Under the pieces are notes generated by a model. The model was not told the origin of the DNA. It made no database searches and saw only the letters and a program-made list of their open reading frames with translations. Source: an uncultured Lachnospiraceae bacterium (GTDB lineage: Bacteria > Bacillota > Clostridia > TANB77 > CAG-508). Taken from it: a DNA stretch of 64,000 nucleotides. Of this stretch, positions 23,476 to 32,519 are shown piece after piece (positions within the stretch are counted from its first letter, which is position 1; each line of letters begins with the position of its first letter). A program made the translations under genes and the position numbers. The stretch lies in contig CAMEHU010000001.1 of NCBI GenBank assembly GCA_945917765.1, positions 31,785 to 95,784 of the forward strand. Reading direction: 5' to 3'.

Positions 23476-26370
23476 TTAATTAGCTTTATAAAACTCTTTT
23501 TCCTCATCAGTTATCTTAGTTAAAAACAATCTTGTATTTCTAAAATATCTAGTACAATCTAATGCTGCTTTTTTTATTTTATCACTTTCTGATTTATGGA
23601 AATTTGAGTAAATTATTTCATTGAAATTTCTTCTAAATTCATAGAAATATCCTCTGTCAAATTTGTTTAATAAATCATATATACCTAAAATATACTCCTC
23701 TTCAGCACCTTCAACTAAGGCTTTTTCAATAATTTTCATTACATCAACTGAATTTAATTCCTCTTGTTTTATAGAACATAGTTCAACTAAATTTTCTAAT
23801 AACGTATAGTTTCCTTTTATTAATTCAGCATTTTCAACAGCTTTTTTGTATTCTTCTGAATCAAAATTTTCATCTGGTGTATTTTCTTCTTCAGCCATTG
23901 AAATATCATCTACATCGCATTCTATTACATCTGTTAATTTGTAATTAGATAATTTTTCTTCAATTTTCAAGCAATCATCTATAGAATTAACATCTGATAA
24001 AATTTGATTAATAACTTCAGACATTCTATAAACATCACCATTATCTAAACATTTAGCCATAAAAGCATATGCTTTATCATAATCTAAATTATCTAAACCT
24101 TTAATATTTTGATTTAATTCATATACTTTACTTATTCTTGTGAAATTATCATCTAATTCTTGAATAACTGCATTTGGTTCTGTAGCTAAACTAATGTTGT
24201 TTACTAAGAATTTTACATATTCAGAAATATTTCCACCTTCTTCATAAAATGGATCACTATTTTCTTTCAAGAACTCAAAAGATTTATCATAATTTTCTTT
24301 TGAAATACTTTCACTAATTCTTCTAATTAATACATTCATTATATTAGCAGGAATTTCAATTTCTAAATTGCTAAATAGATTTAATGCATTGTCTGGATAA
24401 TAATTATAATTATCTGCAACAATTTCTAAATACTTAGTATACTCTGATTCAGAAATATAGTCTTTATTTGCGTTAATCAATGTATTTAAATTTTCAAAGT
24501 ATTCTTTATCAGAAGGATTGTTTTTATATACTTCTAATAAGTTGACAAAATTATTTGTAATAAATTCCTTCTTATCTTGTTTATTATCAAATTCCTCAGT
24601 TAATTCTAATATTTCTTGACTTGTTAATTCAGTAAGATTTTCTTCTCCTAAAATATACGAATTAATATTTTTTCCTTTAAATAATTTTTCAGATTTTATT
24701 TTAGTTGCATACATTAATGTAGGCATATTTTCAATTTGATAATTTCTAGTTTGTCTTAAGAAATACACAAGAGGTCTACTTTTATTTGTAAAGAATGGTT
24801 TTAAATCATCATCAATATCATTCCATGCATTTCGTAAATCATCTGGCTCCATGCAATAATATTTTGTAATATCATCTAAATAATCGAAATCTATAAATAA
24901 AGTATTATAGAATTTTTCGAAATCCGCTTGTAGAACAGAAATCTTAGCTAATTGACATTCAAAATCCTTGCTATTTAAAATTTTATCATCAATTTTTCCG
25001 CTTTCTATTCTTTTGGCAATTAATAATTTATTATGAATATAATTATTAATTAGTTTTTTAGCATGTCTTGGTGTAACAACATTTCTATAAACTAAAACAT
25101 TTCTTATAGTTTTTTCAAATGTAGCCAAATCACTGTATTCTTCAATAAAATCAGAAGCTTCTTGTTCAACTAAATTAACTGCATAATCTTTAATATCTGT
25201 GTTTGAAAAATGTGGCACATCAAATTTAAATTGAAATACCTTATCTAAAATTCTTTCTAATTTTAGAGGTCGGTAATTTGCACCATTTTTCATTTGATTT
25301 CTAACTTTAATTGCTTTTTCTAAAATCTTGTCATCAATTGAAACTAAAATAATGCAATTAATATATTCGCTGCAATGCTTAATATCATCAAGAGTTTTTA
25401 GCATTTTAGCAACAGTTAGTTTATCAATATCTTCAATAATAATTATATTTTTTCTTAATGAATCTATAATTTGTGAATTAATAATTTGTTTGTTAATTAT
25501 TGTTGAATTTTGAGCAATATTATTCTGCTTAATATCCATTATTTGAGCATCATTATTTATATTTAAACTTGTTCCTTTAATATTATTTTCACTATTTTTC
25601 TTTTCTGCTACAGATTTTTTAGTTGCAATCATTAAAGTTTGCACAATGTATGCAATTGCAGTTAAGCCAAATGCGAAAATCATAATCATTAAGAAGTTTT
25701 CACGATAATTTAAATAAGTATTCTCAACAAAGAAAACATCATTACTATAAATAGATTTATTCCCCATATATTCCATGAAAATAAAAATTAAAGTTGTAAT
25801 TAAAAAACAAATTAGAAATGTTAAAACGAATTTTACAACACTAAAAATCCCTTTAACTGCTGATTTTCTTTGGTCCTTTAAATCTTCTTTTTTATCTTCT
25901 TCTATATATGCATCACTATTATAATAATCATCAATTAAATTTTGTTTTTCTGTTTCTGAATCCACACTTTTTTGTGCATTTGCATCACTTGAAATAGCTG
26001 TAGATTGAACATTATTGGCAATGTCTGCATTATTTAAAACAGCATTATTGTTGATATTGGCAACACATTGAACGCTTTGTACACAATTCTCATCTAATAT
26101 TTGTTTTAATGTAGTTTCATTTTTCCATATATTAATTTTTTTAACATTATATTCTTCAGGCAAATTTTCATATTTCTCAGCAACCATATTAATTATAGAA
26201 GATTTACCAATTCCACTTTTTCCATTTACAGATATTGCAAATGGTGGCTTTGTAGTGTCTATAATTGATATTATGTTATTAACTACATCTTTGGCTCCAA
26301 GTTTATCTTGGTTGATTGATGTGAGTTCTTCATCTTTAATAAAATATTTTTTTATTATTTCATCACTCAT
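23476..26370 (-). CDS. KAP family P-loop NTPase, membrane-associated
   Basis: A 964-residue protein. Walker A is NGKSGIGKSS (about 49-58) and Walker B is NIIIIEDIDKL (about 313-323). Between them sit a long Asn/Ala-rich insertion and two transmembrane helices (about 177-203 and 225-250), the defining layout of KAP NTPases (Kidins220/ARMS-PifA). Next come VVTPRHAKKLINNYI-type sensor helices and about 500 residues of helical, acidic C-terminus. KAP proteins include the plasmid F PifA phage-exclusion factor, so a defence role is possible but unproven. It is a single gene with its own promoter, near the site of the ICE. Confidence 0.85.
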   Translation of the reverse strand: MSDEIIKKYFIKDEELTSINQDKLGAKDVVNNIISIIDTTKPPFAISVNGKSGIGKSSIINMVAEKYENLPEEYNVKKINIWKNETTLKQILDENCVQSVQCVANINNNAVLNNADIANNVQSTAISSDANAQKSVDSETEKQNLIDDYYNSDAYIEEDKKEDLKDQRKSAVKGIFSVVKFVLTFLICFLITTLIFIFMEYMGNKSIYSNDVFFVENTYLNYRENFLMIMIFAFGLTAIAYIVQTLMIATKKSVAEKKNSENNIKGTSLNINNDAQIMDIKQNNIAQNSTIINKQIINSQIIDSLRKNIIIIEDIDKLTVAKMLKTLDDIKHCSEYINCIILVSIDDKILEKAIKVRNQMKNGANYRPLKLERILDKVFQFKFDVPHFSNTDIKDYAVNLVEQEASDFIEEYSDLATFEKTIRNVLVYRNVVTPRHAKKLINNYIHNKLLIAKRIESGKIDDKILNSKDFECQLAKISVLQADFEKFYNTLFIDFDYLDDITKYYCMEPDDLRNAWNDIDDDLKPFFTNKSRPLVYFLRQTRNYQIENMPTLMYATKIKSEKLFKGKNINSYILGEENLTELTSQEILELTEEFDNKQDKKEFITNNFVNLLEVYKNNPSDKEYFENLNTLINANKDYISESEYTKYLEIVADNYNYYPDNALNLFSNLEIEIPANIMNVLIRRISESISKENYDKSFEFLKENSDPFYEEGGNISEYVKFLVNNISLATEPNAVIQELDDNFTRISKVYELNQNIKGLDNLDYDKAYAFMAKCLDNGDVYRMSEVINQILSDVNSIDDCLKIEEKLSNYKLTDVIECDVDDISMAEEENTPDENFDSEEYKKAVENAELIKGNYTLLENLVELCSIKQEELNSVDVMKIIEKALVEGAEEEYILGIYDLLNKFDRGYFYEFRRNFNEIIYSNFHKSESDKIKKAALDCTRYFRNTRLFLTKITDEEKEFYKAN

Positions 26371-26406
26371 TATTAATTCAACATCCCTTCGATTTTTTTC
26401 TTATAA

Positions 26407-26435
26407 AGTATATCAGATTTTTGAAGGAATTTCAA
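26407..26435 (-). promoter_or_regulatory. Sigma-A promoter of the KAP NTPase
   Basis: Minus strand TTGAAA, 17-bp spacer, TATACT, divergent from the next promoter. Confidence 0.7.
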
Positions 26436-26468
26436 TGGGTTGGGGATTATTTAATCTCAAAAAAAGTA

Positions 26469-26497
26469 TTGACATAATACTAATATTATGATATATT
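26469..26497 (+). promoter_or_regulatory. Sigma-A promoter of the 111-residue gene
   Basis: TTGACA, 17-bp spacer, TATATT, 50 bp before the ATG. Confidence 0.8.
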
Positions 26498-26546
26498 ATA
26501 GTCCACACGTTTATAAACCCCATTCATAAATGAAAGGAGCATAATT

Positions 26547-26882
26547 ATGTTCTATGATTATGAATATTATCCCGCTCAACCAAAAACACTCTTTCAGGGT
26601 ACTGGAGCTGAATTAGCTAAAAAATTAAAAGCTAATCCTCAGTTATTTATAGTTGGCGGTGGTAATGGCTCATGGGTACTTGCAGGTTATTCATTTGGAA
26701 GAATCTATGAATTTGACAATGAATCCTCTCGTACACTCATTCGTTCAGTAACTCCTAGCAAAGATCTTATCAGACTCATGCACAACAAAACAAAAGTGAC
26801 TGAGAAAGATTATCAGGTTATTGCTGAGGATCTGAATAGTGGTAAGTTGAGCTTTGATGAACTCACTAAACCTCTGTATTGA
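26547..26882 (+). CDS. Small hypothetical protein (111 aa) in an autonomous foreign-looking cassette
   Basis: A soluble protein beginning MFYDYEYYPAQPKTLFQGTG. It has a beta-type segment (LFIVGGGNGSWVLAGYSFGRIYEF), a linker and a helical C-terminus (KVTEKDYQVIAEDLNSGKLSFDEL). The family is not recognised. AAAGGAGC precedes the ATG. It has a consensus promoter and a perfect terminator of its own within 460 bp. Codon choice is richer in GC (CTC, CGT, GGC) than the neighbours, like the cassettes at 13.0-14.2 kb and the remnant at 16.9 kb. Function unknown. Confidence 0.75.
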   Translation: MFYDYEYYPAQPKTLFQGTGAELAKKLKANPQLFIVGGGNGSWVLAGYSFGRIYEFDNESSRTLIRSVTPSKDLIRLMHNKTKVTEKDYQVIAEDLNSGKLSFDELTKPLY

Positions 26883-26888
26883 GCCGAA

Positions 26889-26925
26889 AAACAAGCTGGA
26901 GATTTTTTCTCCAGCTTGTTTTTTT
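26889..26925 (+). terminator. Intrinsic terminator of the 111-residue gene
   Basis: 12-bp perfect stem ACAAGCTGGAGA / TCTCCAGCTTGT followed by T7. Confidence 0.95.
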
Positions 26926-26937
26926 AGTTCAATAATA

Positions 26938-26986
26938 AATGTCGAAATATGTAACAACAATCGTGTTACGCATTTCGACATTTTTT
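26938..26986. terminator. Hairpin between the 111-residue gene and the ugd remnant
   Basis: AATGTCGAAAT...GTAAC / GTTAC...ATTTCGACATT, T6 on the plus side, T-rich on the minus side. Likely the original ugd terminator. Confidence 0.65.
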
Positions 26987-27009
26987 GACAAATTAAATTA
27001 CTAATATTA

Positions 27010-27423
27010 TTAATCTCTACTATACAAATCCCTTGTATAAACTTTATCTTTAACAACCTCCAAAGCACTTTCTAATCTATTAGCTAAAATAACATCACTA
27101 TCTTCAGAAAATTCTTCGAAATCATTTACAACTCTACAACCATTAAACTCAGTTGCCTTTAAAGTAGGTTCATAAATAATAATTTCAACATCCTCATCTT
27201 TTAATCTTTCAATAATACCTTGAATGGCACTTGCTCTAAAGTTATCAGAATCTGTTTTCATTGTTAATCTATAAATACCAACTACTTCAGGGTCTCTACG
27301 CATAATCATTTCAGTTATATGTTTCTTTCTAGTTCTATTAGAACGTACAATAGCTCTAATTAAGTTTTGTGGTACATTATCATAATTAGCTAATAATTGC
27401 TTTGTATCTTTTGGTAAACAACC
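27010..27423 (-). pseudogene. ugd: UDP-glucose 6-dehydrogenase, C-terminal remnant truncated by the ICE
   Basis: UDP-glucose dehydrogenase makes UDP-glucuronate for acidic surface polymers. Only about 137 residues remain. They begin exactly at [14 protein letters not shown], the motif holding the catalytic Cys, and include [17 protein letters not shown] and [18 protein letters not shown] to a normal C-terminus. The whole NAD-binding domain and central helix (about 250 residues) are missing. The few codons upstream of GCLPKD (back to an ATG at 27456) belong to the mobile element. The gene is therefore cut by the insertion. The 5' part is expected at the other end of the element, beyond this window. 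The remnant cannot be active. Confidence 0.88.
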
Positions 27424-27430
27424 TGTCGCT
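27414..27430. other. Left junction (att site) of the integrative element inside ugd
   Basis: The homology to ugd stops between the codons for Gly and the catalytic Cys (GGT/TGT on the minus strand, 27418-27423). Bases beyond 27423 have no relation to ugd and lead within 55 bp to the first serine recombinase. The exact crossover base cannot be fixed without the right end. Confidence 0.65.
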
Positions 27431-27454
27431 TCTATTGTGTGTAATATTCTTAAC

Positions 27455-27490
27455 AAAAACCAAAAGAAAACCTGTATTTATGCAGGTTTT
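27455..27490 (-). terminator. Terminator of the first recombinase gene
   Basis: AAAACCTGC / CAGGTTTT hairpin overlapping the stop region, then CTTTTGGTTTTTG on the minus strand. It keeps recombinase transcripts from entering ugd. Confidence 0.65.
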
Positions 27491-29160
27491 AAGTAACTTT
27501 TGTTTTTCTTGACATATTTTAGTAAATTTTGATAAATATCTTGATATTTAAAAACAATCTCGACTTTTTTATCTTCAAAAATATATATGCATTCTATAAA
27601 TTTAAAAAGTATATCTCTATCAATTTTCTTAAATAATTCTCTATTGTTAAAAAGTTTTATTAAATCAACTTGATAGTTTGGAATATTATCTAATTCTTCC
27701 AATTCCTTATCAATTATTTTAATTGTTTCTCTAATTTCTAAAATTTCATTATTATATGAACTTGAATAATTTTTATAATCTTCAAAAGTTATTATTTCTT
27801 CTTTCCAATCTGTATATAAAGATTGTTTTAATTTCATTTTTTGGTTAATACTTTCTGATAAAGTATTTTTTCTTTCTAGCAGAATATCTCCTTTTATTGA
27901 TAATTTTTTATTTTTAGAAATCAATTCTAAATCATCATTTAATTTGGTAACTAACTTTATTTGCTTGTTAATTGATTTTCTTACAATTTCAATTAAATCG
28001 TCTTCTTTTATTCTATGAGGAGTACAGCCCTTTGAATTAACTTTATTAGTACCACATATATAATATTTTAATCTACTTCCATCTTTTCTTGGTCTTCTAC
28101 TCTCTAAATAATAAAGTCCTCTATGACAATCATTACAAATTAAAAAGCCTGAAAACAAAGCGTAATCATGATTTTTTCTTCTTATTTGAATTATCTTTGA
28201 ATAATACTTTTCTTGAATCCATTTAAAATCTTCTTTACTTACTAATGCTTCATGGGTATTTTCAACTCTAATCCAATCTTCTTTTTCTACATCTATTCTT
28301 TTCTTCAACTTATAACTTATTTTATTCTTTTTATTTTGAATTAAGTTACCTGTATAAATTTCATTTCTTAATATATTTGATATAATTCTTGGATTCCATT
28401 TTATTTCATCAATATTTTCATCTGTTACAATATTAGTCTTATAAGATTGACCTTTTTGCTTTTTATATTGAGAAGGTGTTGGAAATTTTCTTTCGTTAAG
28501 ATAATCTGCAATCTGAATTGCTGTTTTATTATTTAATGCTAATTCAAAAATCAGTTTCACTATTTTTGCACCTTCCATATCAATTAGCAAATGATATTTA
28601 TTATCTGGATCTTTTCTATATCCAAATGGTACATGTGCAGCTATATATTCTCCCTTTTTTTGTTTTATTCTATATACAGATTTTATCTTTCTTGAAATAT
28701 CTCTTGCGTATTCATCATTAATAAGATTCTTGAAATTTACTAACATACTGCTCGATGACTCAGGATTTTTAAAGCTATCTATTTTATCAATTATTGATAT
28801 GAATCGTACCCTCATAGTTGGAAAAGTATCTTCTAAAAATCTTCCAACCTCTACATAGTTCCTGCCAAACCTTGATAAATCTTTAACTATGATTGTATCG
28901 ATTTTACTTTTTTTTAAATCTTTTAACATTTCTTGAAATCCTGGTCTATTGAAACTTGTGCCAGAATATCCATCATCTACATATTCACTAATAAAAACCA
29001 AATCTTCATTACTATCAATATACTTTTTTATAATTCTTCTTTGATTTTCTATACTATTACTCTCTGTATCTTTTTTAATTTTGTCTTCTTGGGATAATCT
29101 CAAATATATTCCAACTTTAAATAAAGTATCATTTTCATTTCTATATCTCGAAATAGACAT
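27478..29160 (-). CDS. Large serine recombinase 1 (probable ICE integrase)
   Basis: A 560-residue site-specific recombinase. The N-terminal resolvase domain has the catalytic Ser in GIYLRLSQED (about 20-29) and the Arg motif IVKDLSRFGRNYVEVGRF. A 'Recombinase' domain follows (IIRNILRNEIYTGNLIQNKK region), then a zinc-ribbon with Cys pairs (CNDCHRG; CGTNKVNSKGC) and a C-terminal coiled coil. Start ATG 29160 is chosen because GGAGG lies 8 bp before it; an upstream in-frame ATG overlaps that site. It is the gene closest to the ugd junction, the usual place of the integrase. It is separated by 100 bp from the other three recombinases. Confidence 0.93.
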   Translation of the reverse strand: MSISRYRNENDTLFKVGIYLRLSQEDKIKKDTESNSIENQRRIIKKYIDSNEDLVFISEYVDDGYSGTSFNRPGFQEMLKDLKKSKIDTIIVKDLSRFGRNYVEVGRFLEDTFPTMRVRFISIIDKIDSFKNPESSSSMLVNFKNLINDEYARDISRKIKSVYRIKQKKGEYIAAHVPFGYRKDPDNKYHLLIDMEGAKIVKLIFELALNNKTAIQIADYLNERKFPTPSQYKKQKGQSYKTNIVTDENIDEIKWNPRIISNILRNEIYTGNLIQNKKNKISYKLKKRIDVEKEDWIRVENTHEALVSKEDFKWIQEKYYSKIIQIRRKNHDYALFSGFLICNDCHRGLYYLESRRPRKDGSRLKYYICGTNKVNSKGCTPHRIKEDDLIEIVRKSINKQIKLVTKLNDDLELISKNKKLSIKGDILLERKNTLSESINQKMKLKQSLYTDWKEEIITFEDYKNYSSSYNNEILEIRETIKIIDKELEELDNIPNYQVDLIKLFNNRELFKKIDRDILFKFIECIYIFEDKKVEIVFKYQDIYQNLLKYVKKNKSYLKPA

Positions 29161-29260
29161 TTTCATCACCTCCATTACAATTTACTTTATTTTGATTGTT
29201 TGTACGATTGTGTCATTTTATATTTTGCACATTATAAAAGCAGAGCTTCAATTTACTCTG

Positions 29261-30925
29261 CTATGTATTCTTTTTAATCTTTTTTGCTAACTTCAATAAT
29301 TTTTTATATTCATCTTGATATTTAAATTCAATTTCAATAGTTCCGTCTTCATTTGAATAAATATTATTTATTAAATCATCAATTAACTTTTTATTAAGTG
29401 TTTTAATATTTTCATACTCTTTTATATTTTTAAATATTTCCTTATTATCATTTAGCTTTTCTTCTTCTTCCAATTTTTCAGAATATTTCTTGTATCTATC
29501 ATTTAATATGTTAATTGTTTTTTCTGCACCATTAACATATTTCATATATTCTTCTTTTGTAATAATACCAAGTTTCCAATCTTCATAAAACTTTTGCTTT
29601 ATTTTCCTTTTTTCTTTCATTTCTTTTTCAATTCTTTCAATTGTTGCTTTTGTATCATTATCAGTTCCTTGATTTATTATTTCATCAATTAATTTGTCTG
29701 CTTTGAGATATAGTTTAATTTGATGTTTTATTGCTTTTAAAACAATCTTATCTAAATTTTCACTTCTAATCATATTTTTTATACATTCATTTCTAGAAAT
29801 ATTAGTATAGGTAGAACAATAATAATTGTAATTCATAATTTCTGGATTACTTCTTCTATGTCCTGTATATTTTCTAATCATAAATTTTTTACATTTACCA
29901 CATTTCAAATGTCCTGCATATAAATTAGGCTGGCTTTTAATTGCACCTGTATATTGTTTTTCTTCTAATATCTTTTGAACTTTTTTAAATTCCTCTCTTG
30001 TAATTATTGCATCATGTGTATTTTCGACAATGATCCATTCTTCTTTATCTGTTCTTATTGATTTATGGTTTTTATGACTTAAACATTTTTGTTTGCCTTG
30101 AATCAAATCACCACAATATACTTGATTTTCTAATATAGATTTAACCGATTGAATAGTCCATTTTTTATTAGAAATTGTTTCTTCTGTACAACTGGGATTT
30201 CCATATTTTAAATTTTGAACTTCTTTTTTATATCTTGAAGGGCAATAGATGTCATTATCGTTCAAATACCTTACTATAGCGCCATATCCTTCTCCATCTA
30301 TGAATTTTTTATATATTAATTTTATTATTTTAGCTGCTTCGTCATCAATTATAAACTTATGCTTATCCTCTGGGTTTTTGATATAGCCATAAGGAGCAAG
30401 TCCTTGCATAAAATTTCCTTTTTTAGCCCCAATAAGTTTAACACTTCTAATTTTTCTAGATATATCTCTACAATACTCTTCATTTATCATATTTTTAAAA
30501 GGAAATATCATGCTATTTAGTGATTCAGGATTTTTAAAATTATCTATTTTATCACTTATTGATATAAATCTAATTTTGTACTGAGGAAATACTTGTTCAA
30601 TAAAATTTCCAACTTCAATATAGTTTCTACCAAACCTTGACAAGTCTTTAACTATAATTGTATTTATAGATCCTTTTTGAATATCATCTAGCATTCTTTG
30701 AAAAGAAGGTCTTTTAAAGTCTGTTCCAGTAAAGCCATCATCTATATAATAATCATATAATTCAATATCACTCTCATTTTTTAAGTAATAATCAATTATT
30801 TCTCTTTGACTTGTCACAGAATTGCTTTCTTCTTTATCACCATCTTCTTGGCTTAATCTTATATATGCAGCACAATTAAATTTTTTCTTAGTTATTTCAT
30901 TCGACTTATATCTACTTTTCCCCAT
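29261..30925 (-). CDS. Large serine recombinase 2
   Basis: A 554-residue recombinase of the same type. Catalytic Ser is in AAYIRLSQEDG, with KDLSRFGRNYIEVGNFIEQ, GAKKGNFMQGLAPYGYIKNP, a zinc ribbon (CGKCKKFM ... CSTYTNISRNEC) and a C-terminal coiled coil rich in Lys/Glu. Its start overlaps the stop of recombinase 3 by 14 bp, and AGGAGATAAGCA precedes its ATG. Clearly paralogous to its neighbours but well diverged, so the tandem set is not a recent duplication. All catalytic residues are present. Confidence 0.93.
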   Translation of the reverse strand: MGKSRYKSNEITKKKFNCAAYIRLSQEDGDKEESNSVTSQREIIDYYLKNESDIELYDYYIDDGFTGTDFKRPSFQRMLDDIQKGSINTIIVKDLSRFGRNYIEVGNFIEQVFPQYKIRFISISDKIDNFKNPESLNSMIFPFKNMINEEYCRDISRKIRSVKLIGAKKGNFMQGLAPYGYIKNPEDKHKFIIDDEAAKIIKLIYKKFIDGEGYGAIVRYLNDNDIYCPSRYKKEVQNLKYGNPSCTEETISNKKWTIQSVKSILENQVYCGDLIQGKQKCLSHKNHKSIRTDKEEWIIVENTHDAIITREEFKKVQKILEEKQYTGAIKSQPNLYAGHLKCGKCKKFMIRKYTGHRRSNPEIMNYNYYCSTYTNISRNECIKNMIRSENLDKIVLKAIKHQIKLYLKADKLIDEIINQGTDNDTKATIERIEKEMKEKRKIKQKFYEDWKLGIITKEEYMKYVNGAEKTINILNDRYKKYSEKLEEEEKLNDNKEIFKNIKEYENIKTLNKKLIDDLINNIYSNEDGTIEIEFKYQDEYKKLLKLAKKIKKNT

Positions 30926-32519
30926 TGCTTATCTCCTTACTAAAATTTCTTATCATTTCATATACATCATTATTCAAATATATAATTTCAATTGATTTAT
31001 CTGATTTTACATATATTACTTCAATCAATTCTTCTAATATTTTTTCATTAAGTTCATCTAAATTACGATATTTCTTAAAACATCTTATAAAATCTTTAAT
31101 AATTCTTTTGTCATGTGATAATGTGAATTCCTTTTCTTTAAGTTTGTTTAATTCTTTCAAAAGTTTCTTCATTTCGTTATTGTATGTTTCAAAATAAAAA
31201 TCATAATCGTCATTTGTAATTAAATCTTTCTTTAAATCGTACAAAATTTCTTTTTTTAAATTTTCTAATTCTTCCATTCTCTTATTTTTTAAAGATATTT
31301 CATCTGCAATTTTAACTAATTCTTCATTATCATGCATAGAATCGAGTTTATTAATTTCAAAATCTATTAGAAATTCTGTATCACTATTTATTTTCTCAAT
31401 TACTTTACTCATTAATTCTTCATATTTAATACTTCTGCTTAAGCAAAGTTTCTTTGACATTCTTTTATAAGTGAAACAATTATATACCAAATAAGTTTTA
31501 TCTTTGTATTTGTTGCATGATGTTTTAACCATATTTTTTTTACAATCATAGCATTTTAAATATCCTCTAAAGATTGAGTTAAAAACATTTCTTTTTAACT
31601 TTGTAGCTGTCGTCCTAGATAAGATACATTCTTGAGCTTTTTTGAATGTTTCTTTATCTATTATTGGCTCATGATGATTTTCAACTCTAATCCAATCTTC
31701 TTTTGGCACAGGAACACTAACTCTTACTTTATTATTTAGTGTGGTAGTTTTTCCTTGAACTAAAGTGCCACAGTAAACTTCATTTTTTAGAATATTACTT
31801 ATTTTTGTAGAATCCCAATAATATTTTTTAGAATGCTCAACATTATTTCTTTTACAAAAATGTTCTTTTGGACAATCAATATTTTCTTCATTTAGTTTAT
31901 AAGCAATTTTTGTTGAGCTTTCTCCTGCAATGCACATTTCAAATATCATTGTAATTATATCTTTAACTTCTAAATCTATAACATAGTTTTTATCTTTTAA
32001 TAAATATCCATATGGTGCAGAACCACTGGTTATTTCTCCATTCAACCTTTGTACTTCTTTTACTTTTTTTACTTTTCTAGCAATATCCCTACAATATTCA
32101 TCGTTCATTAGATTTTTAAATGGTACTATTACGCTATTTAAAGACTCGGGATTTTTAACATTATCAATGTTGTCATTAATAGATATAAATCTTATTCCCA
32201 TACTTGGGAATATATAATCTATATATCTTCCAACTTCGATATAGTTTCTACCAAATCTTGATAAATCTTTAACTATAATGCAATCTATTTTTTTATCATA
32301 CATATCTTTCATCATTCTTTGAAATCCTGGTCTATCAAAATTTGTTCCAGTTCTGCCATCATCAGAATAATATCCGTAAATCGAAATATCATCTTGCTCG
32401 TCTATAAATTCGTTAATTAAATCCCTTTGATTCTTTATAGAATTGCTTTCTTCAAATTTGTTGCCATCTTCTCTCGAAAGTCTTATATAGGCTCCAGCTT
32501 TATAAATTTTTTTATCCAT
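30912..32519 (-). CDS. Large serine recombinase 3
   Basis: A 535-residue recombinase. Catalytic Ser is in GAYIRLSREDG, with VKDLSRFGRNYIEVGRYIDY, RLNGEITSGSAPYGYLL, a zinc ribbon (CYDCKKNMVKTSC and CFTYKRMSKKLC) and a terminal coiled coil. It overlaps recombinase 4 by 8 bp and recombinase 2 by 14 bp, so the three are translationally coupled. It may act with a partner as a heteromer, as CcrA/CcrB do in SCCmec, or serve as a directionality component. That is inference. Confidence 0.92.
   Translation of the reverse strand: MDKKIYKAGAYIRLSREDGNKFEESNSIKNQRDLINEFIDEQDDISIYGYYSDDGRTGTNFDRPGFQRMMKDMYDKKIDCIIVKDLSRFGRNYIEVGRYIDYIFPSMGIRFISINDNIDNVKNPESLNSVIVPFKNLMNDEYCRDIARKVKKVKEVQRLNGEITSGSAPYGYLLKDKNYVIDLEVKDIITMIFEMCIAGESSTKIAYKLNEENIDCPKEHFCKRNNVEHSKKYYWDSTKISNILKNEVYCGTLVQGKTTTLNNKVRVSVPVPKEDWIRVENHHEPIIDKETFKKAQECILSRTTATKLKRNVFNSIFRGYLKCYDCKKNMVKTSCNKYKDKTYLVYNCFTYKRMSKKLCLSRSIKYEELMSKVIEKINSDTEFLIDFEINKLDSMHDNEELVKIADEISLKNKRMEELENLKKEILYDLKKDLITNDDYDFYFETYNNEMKKLLKELNKLKEKEFTLSHDKRIIKDFIRCFKKYRNLDELNEKILEELIEVIYVKSDKSIEIIYLNNDVYEMIRNFSKEISNGEK

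Noticed and set aside
26938..26986. TGTCGAAA elements as Spo0A boxes
   Set aside because: Both copies are arms of the same hairpin terminator. Similar TTCGACA strings at 3376, 22521 and 36388 are isolated and do not form a convincing operator set.
27010..27456. The ugd remnant as a small intact gene starting at ATG 27456
   Set aside because: The first 11 or so residues are element sequence with no ribosome site, and homology to Ugd starts only at GCLPKDTK.
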